From Dactylosporangium fulvum (GTDB lineage Bacteria; Actinomycetota; Actinomycetes; Mycobacteriales; Micromonosporaceae), in assembly GCF_025137375.1 (NCBI RefSeq), contig NZ_CP073720.1:8394501-8458500 (forward strand): a stretch of 64,000 nt of DNA, read 5' to 3'. This document shows, in pieces, positions 1-7,786 of the stretch. The first letter of the stretch is position 1. Each line of letters starts with the position of its first letter. The notes below the pieces were generated by a model, which saw nothing but the letters and a program-made list of their open reading frames with translations, did not search any database and was not told the origin of the DNA. Made by a program: the position numbers and the translations under genes.

Positions 1-2149
1 CGATGTAGCCGCCGACACGGAAGAACACGTCGTGGAGCGAGGTCGGGTTCGCCGCGTGGTTCGCCGCGGAGCCGGGCGGGCCGACCTCGACGAGGGTGGG
101 CGAGTTGACCGTACCGGCGTCGATGAGCACACCGGCGAGCTTCACGCCGTCGACGTCCGCCACCTTGATCGCGGTGATGCCGTTGTCCGGGATCAGCGTC
201 GCGAGGCCGAGGCCCAGGATCACGGTGTTGGGGTTGTTGACCTGCAGGGTCTGGTTCAGGTGGTACACACCCGGGGTGACCAGCAGGTGCCGGCCGGCCG
301 CGAGGGCCGCGTTCATCTGGGCCGCGGTGGCGCCGGGGCGCACGACGTAGAACTGGTCGAGCGAGATCGACTGTCCCTGCGGGGTCTTGTTGTACCAGCT
401 CGTCCCCGACGAGTTCGTCTGCAGTGCCGGGACGAAGACCCGGTACGTGCCGGTGCCGTCGATATACAGGAACGGCTTCTCGCGGGAGATCGGCGTGGTG
501 CCGATGACGGTGTGCGAGGGGTTCGGGAAGTTCGCCGGCGGTGCGCCGGTCACGCCCTGGAACACCATGTTCCACACCGAGCCGGCCCAGCTGCCGAACT
601 CACTGTTCCGCGAGTACCACTGCTGCTGTGATCCCGAGACGACCTGGCCGTCGACCTTGGTGTCGGCCATGAGGCCGCCGCTGGCCCAGCCGTCGCCGCC
701 GTTCCAGAGCTGGATCTGGTTGTTGGCGCCCTTGAGGTGCATGCGGCGGTACGGCACCGCCTGTGCGACGGCCCACCGCTCGACCTGGATGCCGTTGCCC
801 GTGCCGGGCAGGGTGACCGCCAGGTTCTCCGCGCCCCGCCAGAAGTTCTGCGTGGCGTTGCCGTCGAACCAGGTGGCCTCGACCCGGACGTGGCCGTTGA
901 GGTTCACGTCGTCGGGCGAGAGGCCGAGACCGTGGACGGTCGTGTAGAAGCCGAGGTTGACGTCCTGCGTGTACGTGCCCGGCTTGTACAGCACCGCGTA
1001 GCGGTTGGTGCCGAACTGGTTCGTCTCCTGGGCGGTGAAAATCTGGTTCAGCCTGCTCTGCGCCGCGGCCGCCTGCGAGGGGTCGAAGACGAAGACGTTG
1101 GGGCCGAAGTTGGGGTTCTTCGGGTCGGTCGGCTCGACCGGCGGGTTGCTCGTCGGGGGGCTGCTGCTCGGCGGGTTCGACGTGCCGCTCTGCGTCGTGT
1201 ACACCTCAAATTCCCACAACGAGTCGCCCCACTGCGTGGCGCGCGCGGTGGCGTAGACGCGCACGTACCGTCCGCTGCCCGTCACGTCGACGGTCTGGAC
1301 GCCGCCGGTGCCGGTGGTGGTCGAGTAGATGTTCGCCCAGCTGGTGTTGTCGCCGGACGTCTGGATCTGGAACGCCCGCGCGTACGCGGCCTCCCACCGC
1401 AGGACCACGCGGCAGATCTGGTAGCTCGCGCCGAGGTCGACGCTGATCCACTGCGGGTCGCTCGCGGCGCTCGACCAGCGGGTGCCGGGGTCGCCGTCGA
1501 CGGCCGCACTCGCCGGGGTGCCGGCGTTCTCGGTCGAGGACGCGGTGACGGGCCGGCTGATCGCGCGGTTCACCGGTCCGCAGGTGCCGGACGGGCCGAA
1601 CTCGCCGAAGATCTGGAACTCCCAGAGCGAGTAGCCGTAGGCGGTGTTGCGCTGGGTGCCGTACATACGGACGTACCGGCCGGAGCCGGAGACGTTGAGC
1701 GTCTGCACGCCACCGGTGCCGGTGGTGGTGTTGTAGATCGAGGTCCAGGTGCTGGCGTTGTCGGAGACCTGGATCTGGAACGCCTTGCCGGAGGCGGCCT
1801 CCCAGTTCAGGACGACCTGGGACAGCGTGGCGGTGGCGCCCAGGTCGACCTGGATCCACTGCGGGTCACTGAAGGCGCTGGCCCAACGGGTGCCGGTGTT
1901 GCCGTCGGTGGCGGCGGAGGCGGAGGTACCGGCATTCTCGGCCGAGGAGGCGGTGGTGGGCTTGCCTTGCGAGAGCAGTGTCGGCGCGGCGCTGGCGTTC
2001 GGCAGTGCGACGGCGGCGACGACGGTCGAGAGCATGAGCGTCGCGGCACCGCCGATCAGCCAGCGGCGCAGTCCTGCACGGCGCCGGGCGGACGGCGCCA
2101 CCGGCTCGGCGTGGGCCGAGGGATAGCGCGACATACGCGGAAATTTCAT
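1..2149 (-). CDS. Secreted protein with two discoidin (F5/8 type C) domains and a C-terminal beta-helix-like region (3' end cut by window edge)
   Basis: The first 716 codons are visible and the frame stays open to base 1. Residues 1-54 form a signal peptide: a basic n-region (ARRRAGLRR), a hydrophobic stretch and a site near NASAAP. Two discoidin-type carbohydrate-binding domains follow (about 55-185 and 190-315), each with paired WASAFSDPQWIQVDLG-like and SGRYVRMYG-like blocks. A Pro/Ser linker (SSPPTSNPP) leads to a region starting NPNFGPNVFVFDPS and continuing with beta-helix features. The same arrangement occurs in Streptomyces proteins often labelled adenylyl cyclase or F5/8 domain protein. 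Nothing here resembles a cyclase; a polysaccharide-active enzyme (possibly GH87- or GH55-like) is my inference. The ATG at 2149 is chosen for the signal peptide. A LacI-type palindrome lies about 230 bases upstream. Confidence 0.8.
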   Translation of the reverse strand, partial: MKFPRMSRYPSAHAEPVAPSARRRAGLRRWLIGGAATLMLSTVVAAVALPNASAAPTLLSQGKPTTASSAENAGTSASAATDGNTGTRWASAFSDPQWIQVDLGATATLSQVVLNWEAASGKAFQIQVSDNASTWTSIYNTTTGTGGVQTLNVSGSGRYVRMYGTQRNTAYGYSLWEFQIFGEFGPSGTCGPVNRAISRPVTASSTENAGTPASAAVDGDPGTRWSSAASDPQWISVDLGASYQICRVVLRWEAAYARAFQIQTSGDNTSWANIYSTTTGTGGVQTVDVTGSGRYVRVYATARATQWGDSLWEFEVYTTQSGTSNPPSSSPPTSNPPVEPTDPKNPNFGPNVFVFDPSQAAAAQSRLNQIFTAQETNQFGTNRYAVLYKPGTYTQDVNLGFYTTVHGLGLSPDDVNLNGHVRVEATWFDGNATQNFWRGAENLAVTLPGTGNGIQVERWAVAQAVPYRRMHLKGANNQIQLWNGGDGWASGGLMADTKVDGQVVSGSQQQWYSRNSEFGSWAGSVWNMVFQGVTGAPPANFPNPSHTVIGTTPISREKPFLYIDGTGTYRVFVPALQTNSSGTSWYNKTPQGQSISLDQFYVVRPGATAAQMNAALAAGRHLLVTPGVYHLNQTLQVNNPNTVILGLGLATLIPDNGITAIKVADVDGVKLAGVLIDAGTVNSPTLVEVGPPGSAANHAANPTSLHDVFFRVGGYI

Positions 2150-2375
2150 GATCCTGCCTGTCAGTCGGGGGACCTGGCGGGGATCCCGTCCGGGCTCGGG
2201 GTTGGTGATCCCGGTTCGCGATCTGGGCGTTACAGGGTGCGGGTGCGGGGTTGCGCGGCGGTGCGATGGGGTGCGCTGATTCGCTGGTGGGTGTTGAGCT
2301 GGGACAATGCCGCTTCGGCGGGTGGACGGCGGTGGCGTGATGCGGTGGCGGTGGCATCGATGACCATAGGCGTGC

Positions 2376-2391
2376 GAGAGAGCGCTCTCTC
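2376..2391. promoter_or_regulatory. LacI-family type operator (perfect 16-base palindrome)
   Basis: GAGAGAGCGCTCTCTC is a perfect palindrome with the GAGCGCTC core used by actinobacterial LacI sugar regulators such as CebR. It lies upstream of the leftward secreted discoidin protein, so it probably makes that gene sugar-responsive. No LacI gene is in the window. Confidence 0.6.
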
Positions 2392-2582
2392 AGGTAGACG
2401 AGTGTTACGCCGACGTTGCGCCGCCGTCAAGACATCAATCATTTACGACGTAAATTATCCCGAATGTCCATGTCACAGAGATCACGCTCTCCCGGCACCT
2501 CCGGCGACATCAACACCGGACCCGCCGGGGGCACCGGGGCCGCGCAACGCCATTCGGAGCAAGGACCACGCCAGCACCACAG

Positions 2583-2693
2583 CCACCCACCGACAACCCC
2601 CGCCACACCGACACCGCATCCACCCACCGACAACCCCCGCCACACCGACACCGCAGCCACCCCGCCAACAACCCCCGCCAGCAACCCCCGCCA
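2583..2693. repeat. 37-base tandem repeat, about three copies
   Basis: Copies start at 2583, 2620 and 2657. The first two are nearly identical (CCACCCACCGACAACCCC then CGCCACACCGACACCGCA), the third is diverged, and a weaker fragment starts near 2710. The composition is almost free of T. Confidence 0.65.
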
Positions 2694-2923
2694 CACGCCA
2701 ACAGCACAGCCACCCACGGACGACCCCGGCCGTATCGGCGTCATAGCCACCCGACAACGGCCCGGCCGCGCCGACGACTGCCGAATCGGCCCTGAGGGCA
2801 ACCCACCTCGCCGCCGGAGTCCGCCCGCAACTCGCACTCCGCCAGGGTCACCCGCCTGGGCCGTTCACAGCGGACATTCCGGACAACACGGTGCATCGAC
2901 AATCATCGAACAATCGGATTGCC

Positions 2924-2977
2924 CATGATCCCGAAGACTTCGCGTCGCCCGGGCAGCGCAAAGTCTTCAGGATCATG
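2924..2977. repeat. Intergenic hairpin element with CATGATC ends
   Basis: The arms 2924-2943 and 2958-2977 pair at 18 of 20 positions around the loop GTCGCCCGGGCAGC. The ends read CATGATC and GATCATG. The hairpin at 52033-52090 has the same ends and almost the same loop, although its stem sequence differs, which points to a dispersed element. It could also act as a terminator. Confidence 0.6.
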
Positions 2978-3120
2978 AAAAGTCGAGTTTCATCGAATCT
3001 AGGCAGGTCGATTTCATCTCGAATAATGGGCAGATCGTCGACGAGAGGGCGGGATGATTCGAACAATATGCACAGAACCAGACAATCAACCCAGCCGGTC
3101 TGCGGCGGAAGGGGTGCGGA

Positions 3121-4335
3121 CTACGCGGCGGGGCGGGCGCCGCCCTCCAAGAGCAGTTTCGCCACCGGCAGGGTCGCGGCGCCCAGCGCCACCGCGTCCA
3201 CTCCCAGCTGGCCCAACTCGATGCTCACCTGCTCGAACGGCTGCCGCAGCGCATGGCGGCCCGCCGACTCGCGGATCCGCGGCAACAGTGATCCCAGCGC
3301 CACCGCTGTCCAGCCGCCCAGCACCACGCGCTCCGGGTTGAACAAGTTGATCAAGTTGGCCACGCCCGCGCCGAGGTAGCCTGCCGTCTCGTCCAGCACC
3401 GCGCCGGCCGTCGTCGACGTCGCGGCGGCAGCCACCAGGGCGTTGATCTGCGACTCCTCGTCGTCGCCGGGGATCGGGCGGCCGCGGCGGGCCTGGTGGT
3501 AGCGGTCCAGGATGCCCTCCGCGCCGACGTAGGCCTCCAGGCAGCCCCGCGAGCCGCAGCGGCACGGCCGGCCGCCGTACATCAGCGTCGTGTGGCCCCA
3601 CTCCCCCGCGCTGCTCGACGCGCCGCGGTAGGTGGCGCCGTTGGTCACCACCGCCGCGCCGACGCCCGAGCCGACCAGGGCGAACACCGCGTGCCGGCTG
3701 CCCCGGCCGGCGCCGAACCACATCTCGGCCTGGCCGAGGGTCTTGGCGCCGTTGTCGATGTGCAGCGGCAGGTCGACGTCCTCGCGCGACAGCGACTCAC
3801 GCAGCAACGAGCCGAGCGGCACGCCGTCCCAGCCGAGCGTCTGCGCGTACACGAGCGACGACGGCCCCTGCTGCACGACCCCGGAGACGCCGATCCCGAC
3901 GCCGAGGACGTCGGCGGTCGCGAACGGGGCGGTGACCTCGCGCAGGCCGGTGTGGATGTGCCGCACGACGGTCTCCGGCGAGGACCGCCCGGGTGAGATC
4001 GGGTAGTCGACGCTGGCGAGCTGGCTCATCGCGAGGTCGAAGAGCTCGACACGCACGCGGGTCTCGCCGACGTCGACGCCCGCCACGACCGCGTACCGCG
4101 GTGCGACCCGCAGCATCATGCTGGGCCGGCCGCCGTCGGACTCCAGCGCGCCGGCCTCGACGACGATCCCGTCGTCGATGAGGTCGCCGACGACGTTACT
4201 CACGGCGGGCTGGCTCAGGCCGGTGTGCCGGGCGAGATCCTGACGGGTCAGCGGACCGTCCAGAAACAGCTTGGTGAGCAACGCGGACCGGTTCTGTTGC
4301 CGGATCGTGCGGTTCGTCGCCCGCTCCACTTCCAC
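3121..4335 (-). CDS. ROK-family transcriptional repressor
   Basis: This is a 404-residue regulator with an N-terminal winged helix-turn-helix (LTRQDLARHTGLSQPAVSNV, about residues 28-47) followed by a ROK sugar-kinase-like domain. The ROK domain shows a phosphate loop (GVDVGETRVRVELF) and the zinc motif EWGH...CRCGSRGCLE. ROK repressors bind DNA and release it on binding a sugar. The gene is divergent from the sugar ABC and beta-glucosidase genes and probably controls them. An ATG at 4389 is in frame, but it would lie inside the putative divergent promoter. The GTG at 4335, with GGGG just upstream, or the GTG at 4329 fits the family better. Confidence 0.85.
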   Translation of the reverse strand: MEVERATNRTIRQQNRSALLTKLFLDGPLTRQDLARHTGLSQPAVSNVVGDLIDDGIVVEAGALESDGGRPSMMLRVAPRYAVVAGVDVGETRVRVELFDLAMSQLASVDYPISPGRSSPETVVRHIHTGLREVTAPFATADVLGVGIGVSGVVQQGPSSLVYAQTLGWDGVPLGSLLRESLSREDVDLPLHIDNGAKTLGQAEMWFGAGRGSRHAVFALVGSGVGAAVVTNGATYRGASSSAGEWGHTTLMYGGRPCRCGSRGCLEAYVGAEGILDRYHQARRGRPIPGDDEESQINALVAAAATSTTAGAVLDETAGYLGAGVANLINLFNPERVVLGGWTAVALGSLLPRIRESAGRHALRQPFEQVSIELGQLGVDAVALGAATLPVAKLLLEGGARPAA

Positions 4336-4380
4336 TTTCGACCCCGTTCCATGTCGCGCCCGCCACTGTAGAGGCCGCCC

Positions 4381-4424
4381 TTGACGCATTCCGGGCGCCC
4401 GCCTTTAATGGCGACATTAATTAA
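4381..4424 (+). promoter_or_regulatory. Promoter of the ABC/GH1 operon with overlapping repeat operator
   Basis: TTGACG (4381-4386) and TTTAAT (4404-4409) are separated by 17 bases and would start transcription near 4416. TTAAT occurs at 4405 and 4417 as a direct repeat, and TTAATTAA (4417-4424) is palindromic. AT-rich sites of this kind overlapping a -10 box are good candidates for the ROK operator and could serve both divergent genes. Confidence 0.55.
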
Positions 4425-4580
4425 GTCTCGATAGAAACGGCCACGGTCACACCCCAGGAACCCGCGCCCGGCGGCCGAAACACCCCCACCTGTCGAGCGC
4501 GCGCGTCCGCCCAGCCGCAGCCCCAACCCCTGCGGTCGCTCCGACACGCCGGTCGGCACCCCATAGAAGGGCAGAGACAC

Positions 4581-5921
4581 GTGTCGGTGCTCTCGACCAT
4601 CGGTCGGCGCCTGCGGCACCCGACCCGCAGGCGACGACGGATCGCCGTACTCGTGGTGGCCTCGCTCGCCGCCGGATCACTGGCGGCGTGCGGCTACATG
4701 GCCGCGAAACCGGATCCCAAATCGCTCACCTACTGGGCCAGCAACCAGGGCAGCAGCCTCGAGTTCGACAAGCGGACCCTGCAGCCGGAGCTGGACAAGT
4801 TCGAGCAGCAGACCGGCATCAAGGTCAACGTCGAGGTCGTACCGTGGTCCGACCTCCTCAACCGGCTGCTCGCCGCGGCCACCTCCGGCAAGGGCCCGGA
4901 CGTGGTCAACATCGGCAACACCTGGTCGGCGTCGCTACAGGCGACCAACGCACTCGTCGCGTTCGACGAGGCCGCCCTCGAGCGGATCGGGGGCCGGGAC
5001 CGGTTCGTGCCGGCCGCACTCGCCGCCACGGGCGCGCCCGGCAAGCCGCCGACAGCCGTGCCGCTGTACTCGCTGTCGTACGCGCTCTATTACAACAAGC
5101 AGATGTTCGCCGATGCGGGCATCACGAAGCCCCCGACCACGTGGGAGGAGCTGGTCGCCGTCGGCAAGCGGCTGACCAAGGACAAGCAGTGGGGCCTCGC
5201 GATCGAGGGCGCGAACCCGACGGAGAACGCGCACCACGCCTTCACGTTCGGCCAGCAGTACGGCGGCGAGTGGTTCGACCACAGCGGCAAGCCGACGTTC
5301 GACACCGACGAGAACGTCAAGGCGATCAAGCGGTACATCGATCTCATGGCGGTCGACAAGATCGTCAACCCGAGCAACGCGGAGTACGCCAAGAACGAGT
5401 CGCAGTCCGACTTCGCCAACCGCAAGGCCGCGATGCTGCTGTGGCAGGCGGCCGGCTCGGCGTTCCAGGCGCAGGGCATGAACCCCAAGGAGTACGGCGT
5501 GGCGCCGGTGCCCTTCCTCGAACAGCCGCCGACCGGCGGCCGGAAGGTCAACAGCATGGTCGCCGGCATCAACATCGCCGTCTTCCGGCGCAGCAAGAAC
5601 CTCGACGGGGCGATGCGGTTCGTGAAGTTCATGACCAGCGACGAGGAGCAGGTCACGCTCAACCGGACCTACGGCTCGCTGCCGTCGGTGAAGGCGGCCG
5701 CAGCGGATCCGGCGTTCCAGGCGCCGGAGCAGAAGGTGCTCGCCGAGGTGCTCAACCAGACGGCCGCGCCGCTGCCGCAGGTGCCGGCGGAGAGCCAGTT
5801 CGAGACGCTGGTCGGCACGGTGATGAAGGACCTGTTCGCCCTGGCGGCGAACAACAAACCGGTCACCGAGGCCAACATCCGGTCGCGGCTGAGAGCCGCC
5901 GAACAGCGGATGAAGGGCTAG
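4581..5921 (+). CDS. Sugar ABC transporter, substrate-binding lipoprotein
   Basis: This 446-residue extracellular solute-binding protein (family 1) has a basic n-region (RRRRR), a hydrophobic core and the lipobox LAAC with the lipidated Cys at 37. The mature part resembles maltose/cellobiose-type binding proteins (KGPDVVNIGNTWSASLQ near 100, PLYSLSYALYYNKQMF near 160, WEELVAVGKRLTKD). The GTG at 4581 follows GAAGGG by a normal distance. It is the first gene of a four-gene operon with two permeases and a GH1 enzyme, so a beta-linked glucoside is the likely ligand (inference). Confidence 0.9.
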   Translation: MSVLSTIGRRLRHPTRRRRRIAVLVVASLAAGSLAACGYMAAKPDPKSLTYWASNQGSSLEFDKRTLQPELDKFEQQTGIKVNVEVVPWSDLLNRLLAAATSGKGPDVVNIGNTWSASLQATNALVAFDEAALERIGGRDRFVPAALAATGAPGKPPTAVPLYSLSYALYYNKQMFADAGITKPPTTWEELVAVGKRLTKDKQWGLAIEGANPTENAHHAFTFGQQYGGEWFDHSGKPTFDTDENVKAIKRYIDLMAVDKIVNPSNAEYAKNESQSDFANRKAAMLLWQAAGSAFQAQGMNPKEYGVAPVPFLEQPPTGGRKVNSMVAGINIAVFRRSKNLDGAMRFVKFMTSDEEQVTLNRTYGSLPSVKAAAADPAFQAPEQKVLAEVLNQTAAPLPQVPAESQFETLVGTVMKDLFALAANNKPVTEANIRSRLRAAEQRMKG

Positions 5922-5928
5922 CGCGGCC

Positions 5929-6924
5929 ATGACCACGTACATGAGCCGGCGATCGGCACACACGCGTACCCCTTCGCACGACGTCCGGCCGCACAGCCGC
6001 CAACGGCGCCGGCGCCGCCGGTTCCGCAGCAAGCACCTCCCCTATCTGCTGGTCGTCCCGGCGGTGGTGCTGGAGATCGCCATCCACGTGATCCCGATGC
6101 TCGTCGGGGTGTGGATGAGCCTGCTGGAGCTGACCCAGTTCCACATCCAGGACTGGTCGACCGCGCCGTTCGTCGGGCTGGGCAACTACCGGGCGACGCT
6201 CGACGTCAACACCGAGACCGGCAAGGCGCTGCTGCACTCGTTCTGGATCACCGTGGTCTACACCACGCTGTCGGTGTTCCTGTCGTGGCTGTTGGGTATC
6301 TCGGCCGCGGTGTTCCTCCAGCGCCCGTTCCGGGGCCGCGCCCTGCTGCGGACGCTGTTCCTCACCCCGTACGCGCTGCCGGTCTACGCCGCCGTCATCA
6401 CCTGGGGCTTCCTGTTCCAACGGGACACCGGCCTGATCAACCACGTGCTCGTCGACCAGCTCGGGCTCGTCGGCGGCGACCGGCCGTTCTGGCTGATCGG
6501 CGAGAACAGCTTCTTCGCCCTGCTGACCGTGTCGGTGTGGCGGATGTGGCCGTTCGCGTTCCTGTGCCTGACGGCCGGGCTGCAGAACGTGCCGCCGGAC
6601 CTGTACGAGGCGGCGGCGATCGACGGCGCCGGCTTCTGGTGGCGGCTGCGGTCGGTGACCCTGCCCACGCTGCGCCCGATCAACCAGGTGCTGCTGCTGG
6701 TGCTGTTCCTGTGGACGTTCAACGACTTCAACACGCCGTACGTGCTGTTCGGCGGCTCGGCGCCGCAGGAGGCCGATCTCATCTCCATCCACATCTACGA
6801 CAGCTCGTTCAGCACCTGGGACTTCGGCGCCGGCTCCGCGATGTCCGTGGCCCTGCTGCTGTTCCTGCTGCTCGTGACGGCCGTGTACCTGATCTTCACC
6901 AACCGCAGGAGGCACCATGCGTGA
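5929..6924 (+). CDS. Sugar ABC transporter permease (MalF type)
   Basis: This 331-residue inner-membrane permease has about six transmembrane segments. The cytoplasmic EAA loop, which docks the ATPase, reads EAAAIDGAGFWWRLR followed by SVTLPTLRP. It begins seven bases after the binding-protein stop. A basic, likely cytoplasmic N-terminus (about residues 1-35) precedes the first membrane segment (LPYLLVVPAVVLEIAIHVIP). It should form the heterodimeric channel with the next gene. Confidence 0.92.
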   Translation: MTTYMSRRSAHTRTPSHDVRPHSRQRRRRRRFRSKHLPYLLVVPAVVLEIAIHVIPMLVGVWMSLLELTQFHIQDWSTAPFVGLGNYRATLDVNTETGKALLHSFWITVVYTTLSVFLSWLLGISAAVFLQRPFRGRALLRTLFLTPYALPVYAAVITWGFLFQRDTGLINHVLVDQLGLVGGDRPFWLIGENSFFALLTVSVWRMWPFAFLCLTAGLQNVPPDLYEAAAIDGAGFWWRLRSVTLPTLRPINQVLLLVLFLWTFNDFNTPYVLFGGSAPQEADLISIHIYDSSFSTWDFGAGSAMSVALLLFLLLVTAVYLIFTNRRRHHA

Positions 6925-7756
6925 GGGCAGGGTGGAGCGGCTCGCCCGCTGGATCGTGCTGACGTTCCTCGCCGTCTTCGTGCTCACCCCGCTGTTCGTG
7001 ATGGTGAGCTCGGCGCTGAAACCGCTCAAGGACGTCCAGGACGACTTCACGTGGATCCCGACGGCGCCGACGGTCCAGGCGTTCGTCGACATGTGGACCA
7101 CGGTCCCGCTCGGCAAGTACCTGCTGAACAGCCTCGCCGTGTCGAGCGTCGCGGCCGTGTTCTCGGTCGCCATCGCCGTCTTCGCGGCGTTCGCCGTCAG
7201 CAGGTACCGCTTCCGGGGCCGCGGGTTGTTCTCCGTGGCGGTGCTGTCGACGCAGATGTTCCCCGGCATCCTGTTCCTGCTGCCGCTGTTCCTGATCTAC
7301 GTCAACCTCGGCACCGCGACCGGGATCGAGCTGTACCAGACGCGGCTCGGCCTGGTCATCACGTATCTGACCTTCTCGCTGCCGTTCTCGATCTGGATGC
7401 TCGTCGGCTACTTCGAGTCGATCCCCCGCGGGCTCGACGAGGCCGCCCAGATCGACGGCGCCGGCCCGATGCGCACCCTGTTCAAGGTCATCCTGCCGAC
7501 CGCGGTGCCGGGCATCGTCGCGGTGACCGTCTACGCGTTCATGACCGCGTGGGGCGAGGTGCTGTTCGCGTCGATCATGACCGACGAGAACAGCCGTACG
7601 CTCGCCGTCGGTCTGCAGAACTACTCCACGCAGTTCCAGGTGTACTGGAACCAGGTGATGGCCGCGTCACTGGTGGTGAGTGTGCCGGTCGTCGCCGGCT
7701 TCCTCGCCCTGCAGCGGTATTTTGTGGCCGGCTTGACCGCTGGCGCCGTCAAGTAG
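6917..7756 (+). CDS. Sugar ABC transporter permease (MalG type)
   Basis: This 279-residue permease overlaps the preceding permease gene by eight bases, and its GGAGG ribosome site (6907-6911) lies inside that gene. It has about six membrane segments and an EAA loop (DEAAQIDGAGPMRTLFKVI then LPTAVP). No ATP-binding subunit is encoded nearby, so the importer probably uses a shared MsiK-like ATPase encoded elsewhere, as several actinobacterial sugar importers do. Confidence 0.92.
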   Translation: MREGRVERLARWIVLTFLAVFVLTPLFVMVSSALKPLKDVQDDFTWIPTAPTVQAFVDMWTTVPLGKYLLNSLAVSSVAAVFSVAIAVFAAFAVSRYRFRGRGLFSVAVLSTQMFPGILFLLPLFLIYVNLGTATGIELYQTRLGLVITYLTFSLPFSIWMLVGYFESIPRGLDEAAQIDGAGPMRTLFKVILPTAVPGIVAVTVYAFMTAWGEVLFASIMTDENSRTLAVGLQNYSTQFQVYWNQVMAASLVVSVPVVAGFLALQRYFVAGLTAGAVK

Positions 7757-7786
7757 CAGTACCACCGTCAAGAGGAGAACCGTCCC

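Larger units (their letters stand above)
2150..3120. other. Long non-coding interval (971 bases)
   Basis: I find no credible gene here; the frames that stay open have no ribosome site and follow repeat composition. The interval holds a LacI-type palindrome (2376-2391), an AT-rich patch near 2445 that may carry the promoter of the leftward gene, a 37-base tandem repeat (2583-2693) and a hairpin (2924-2977). Confidence 0.6.

Noticed and set aside
1..2149. Adenylyl cyclase annotation often given to this family
   Set aside because: No cyclase motif is visible; discoidin and beta-helix features dominate.
2583..2730. Possible CRISPR array
   Set aside because: The repeats are direct tandem copies without spacers, and no cas genes are present.
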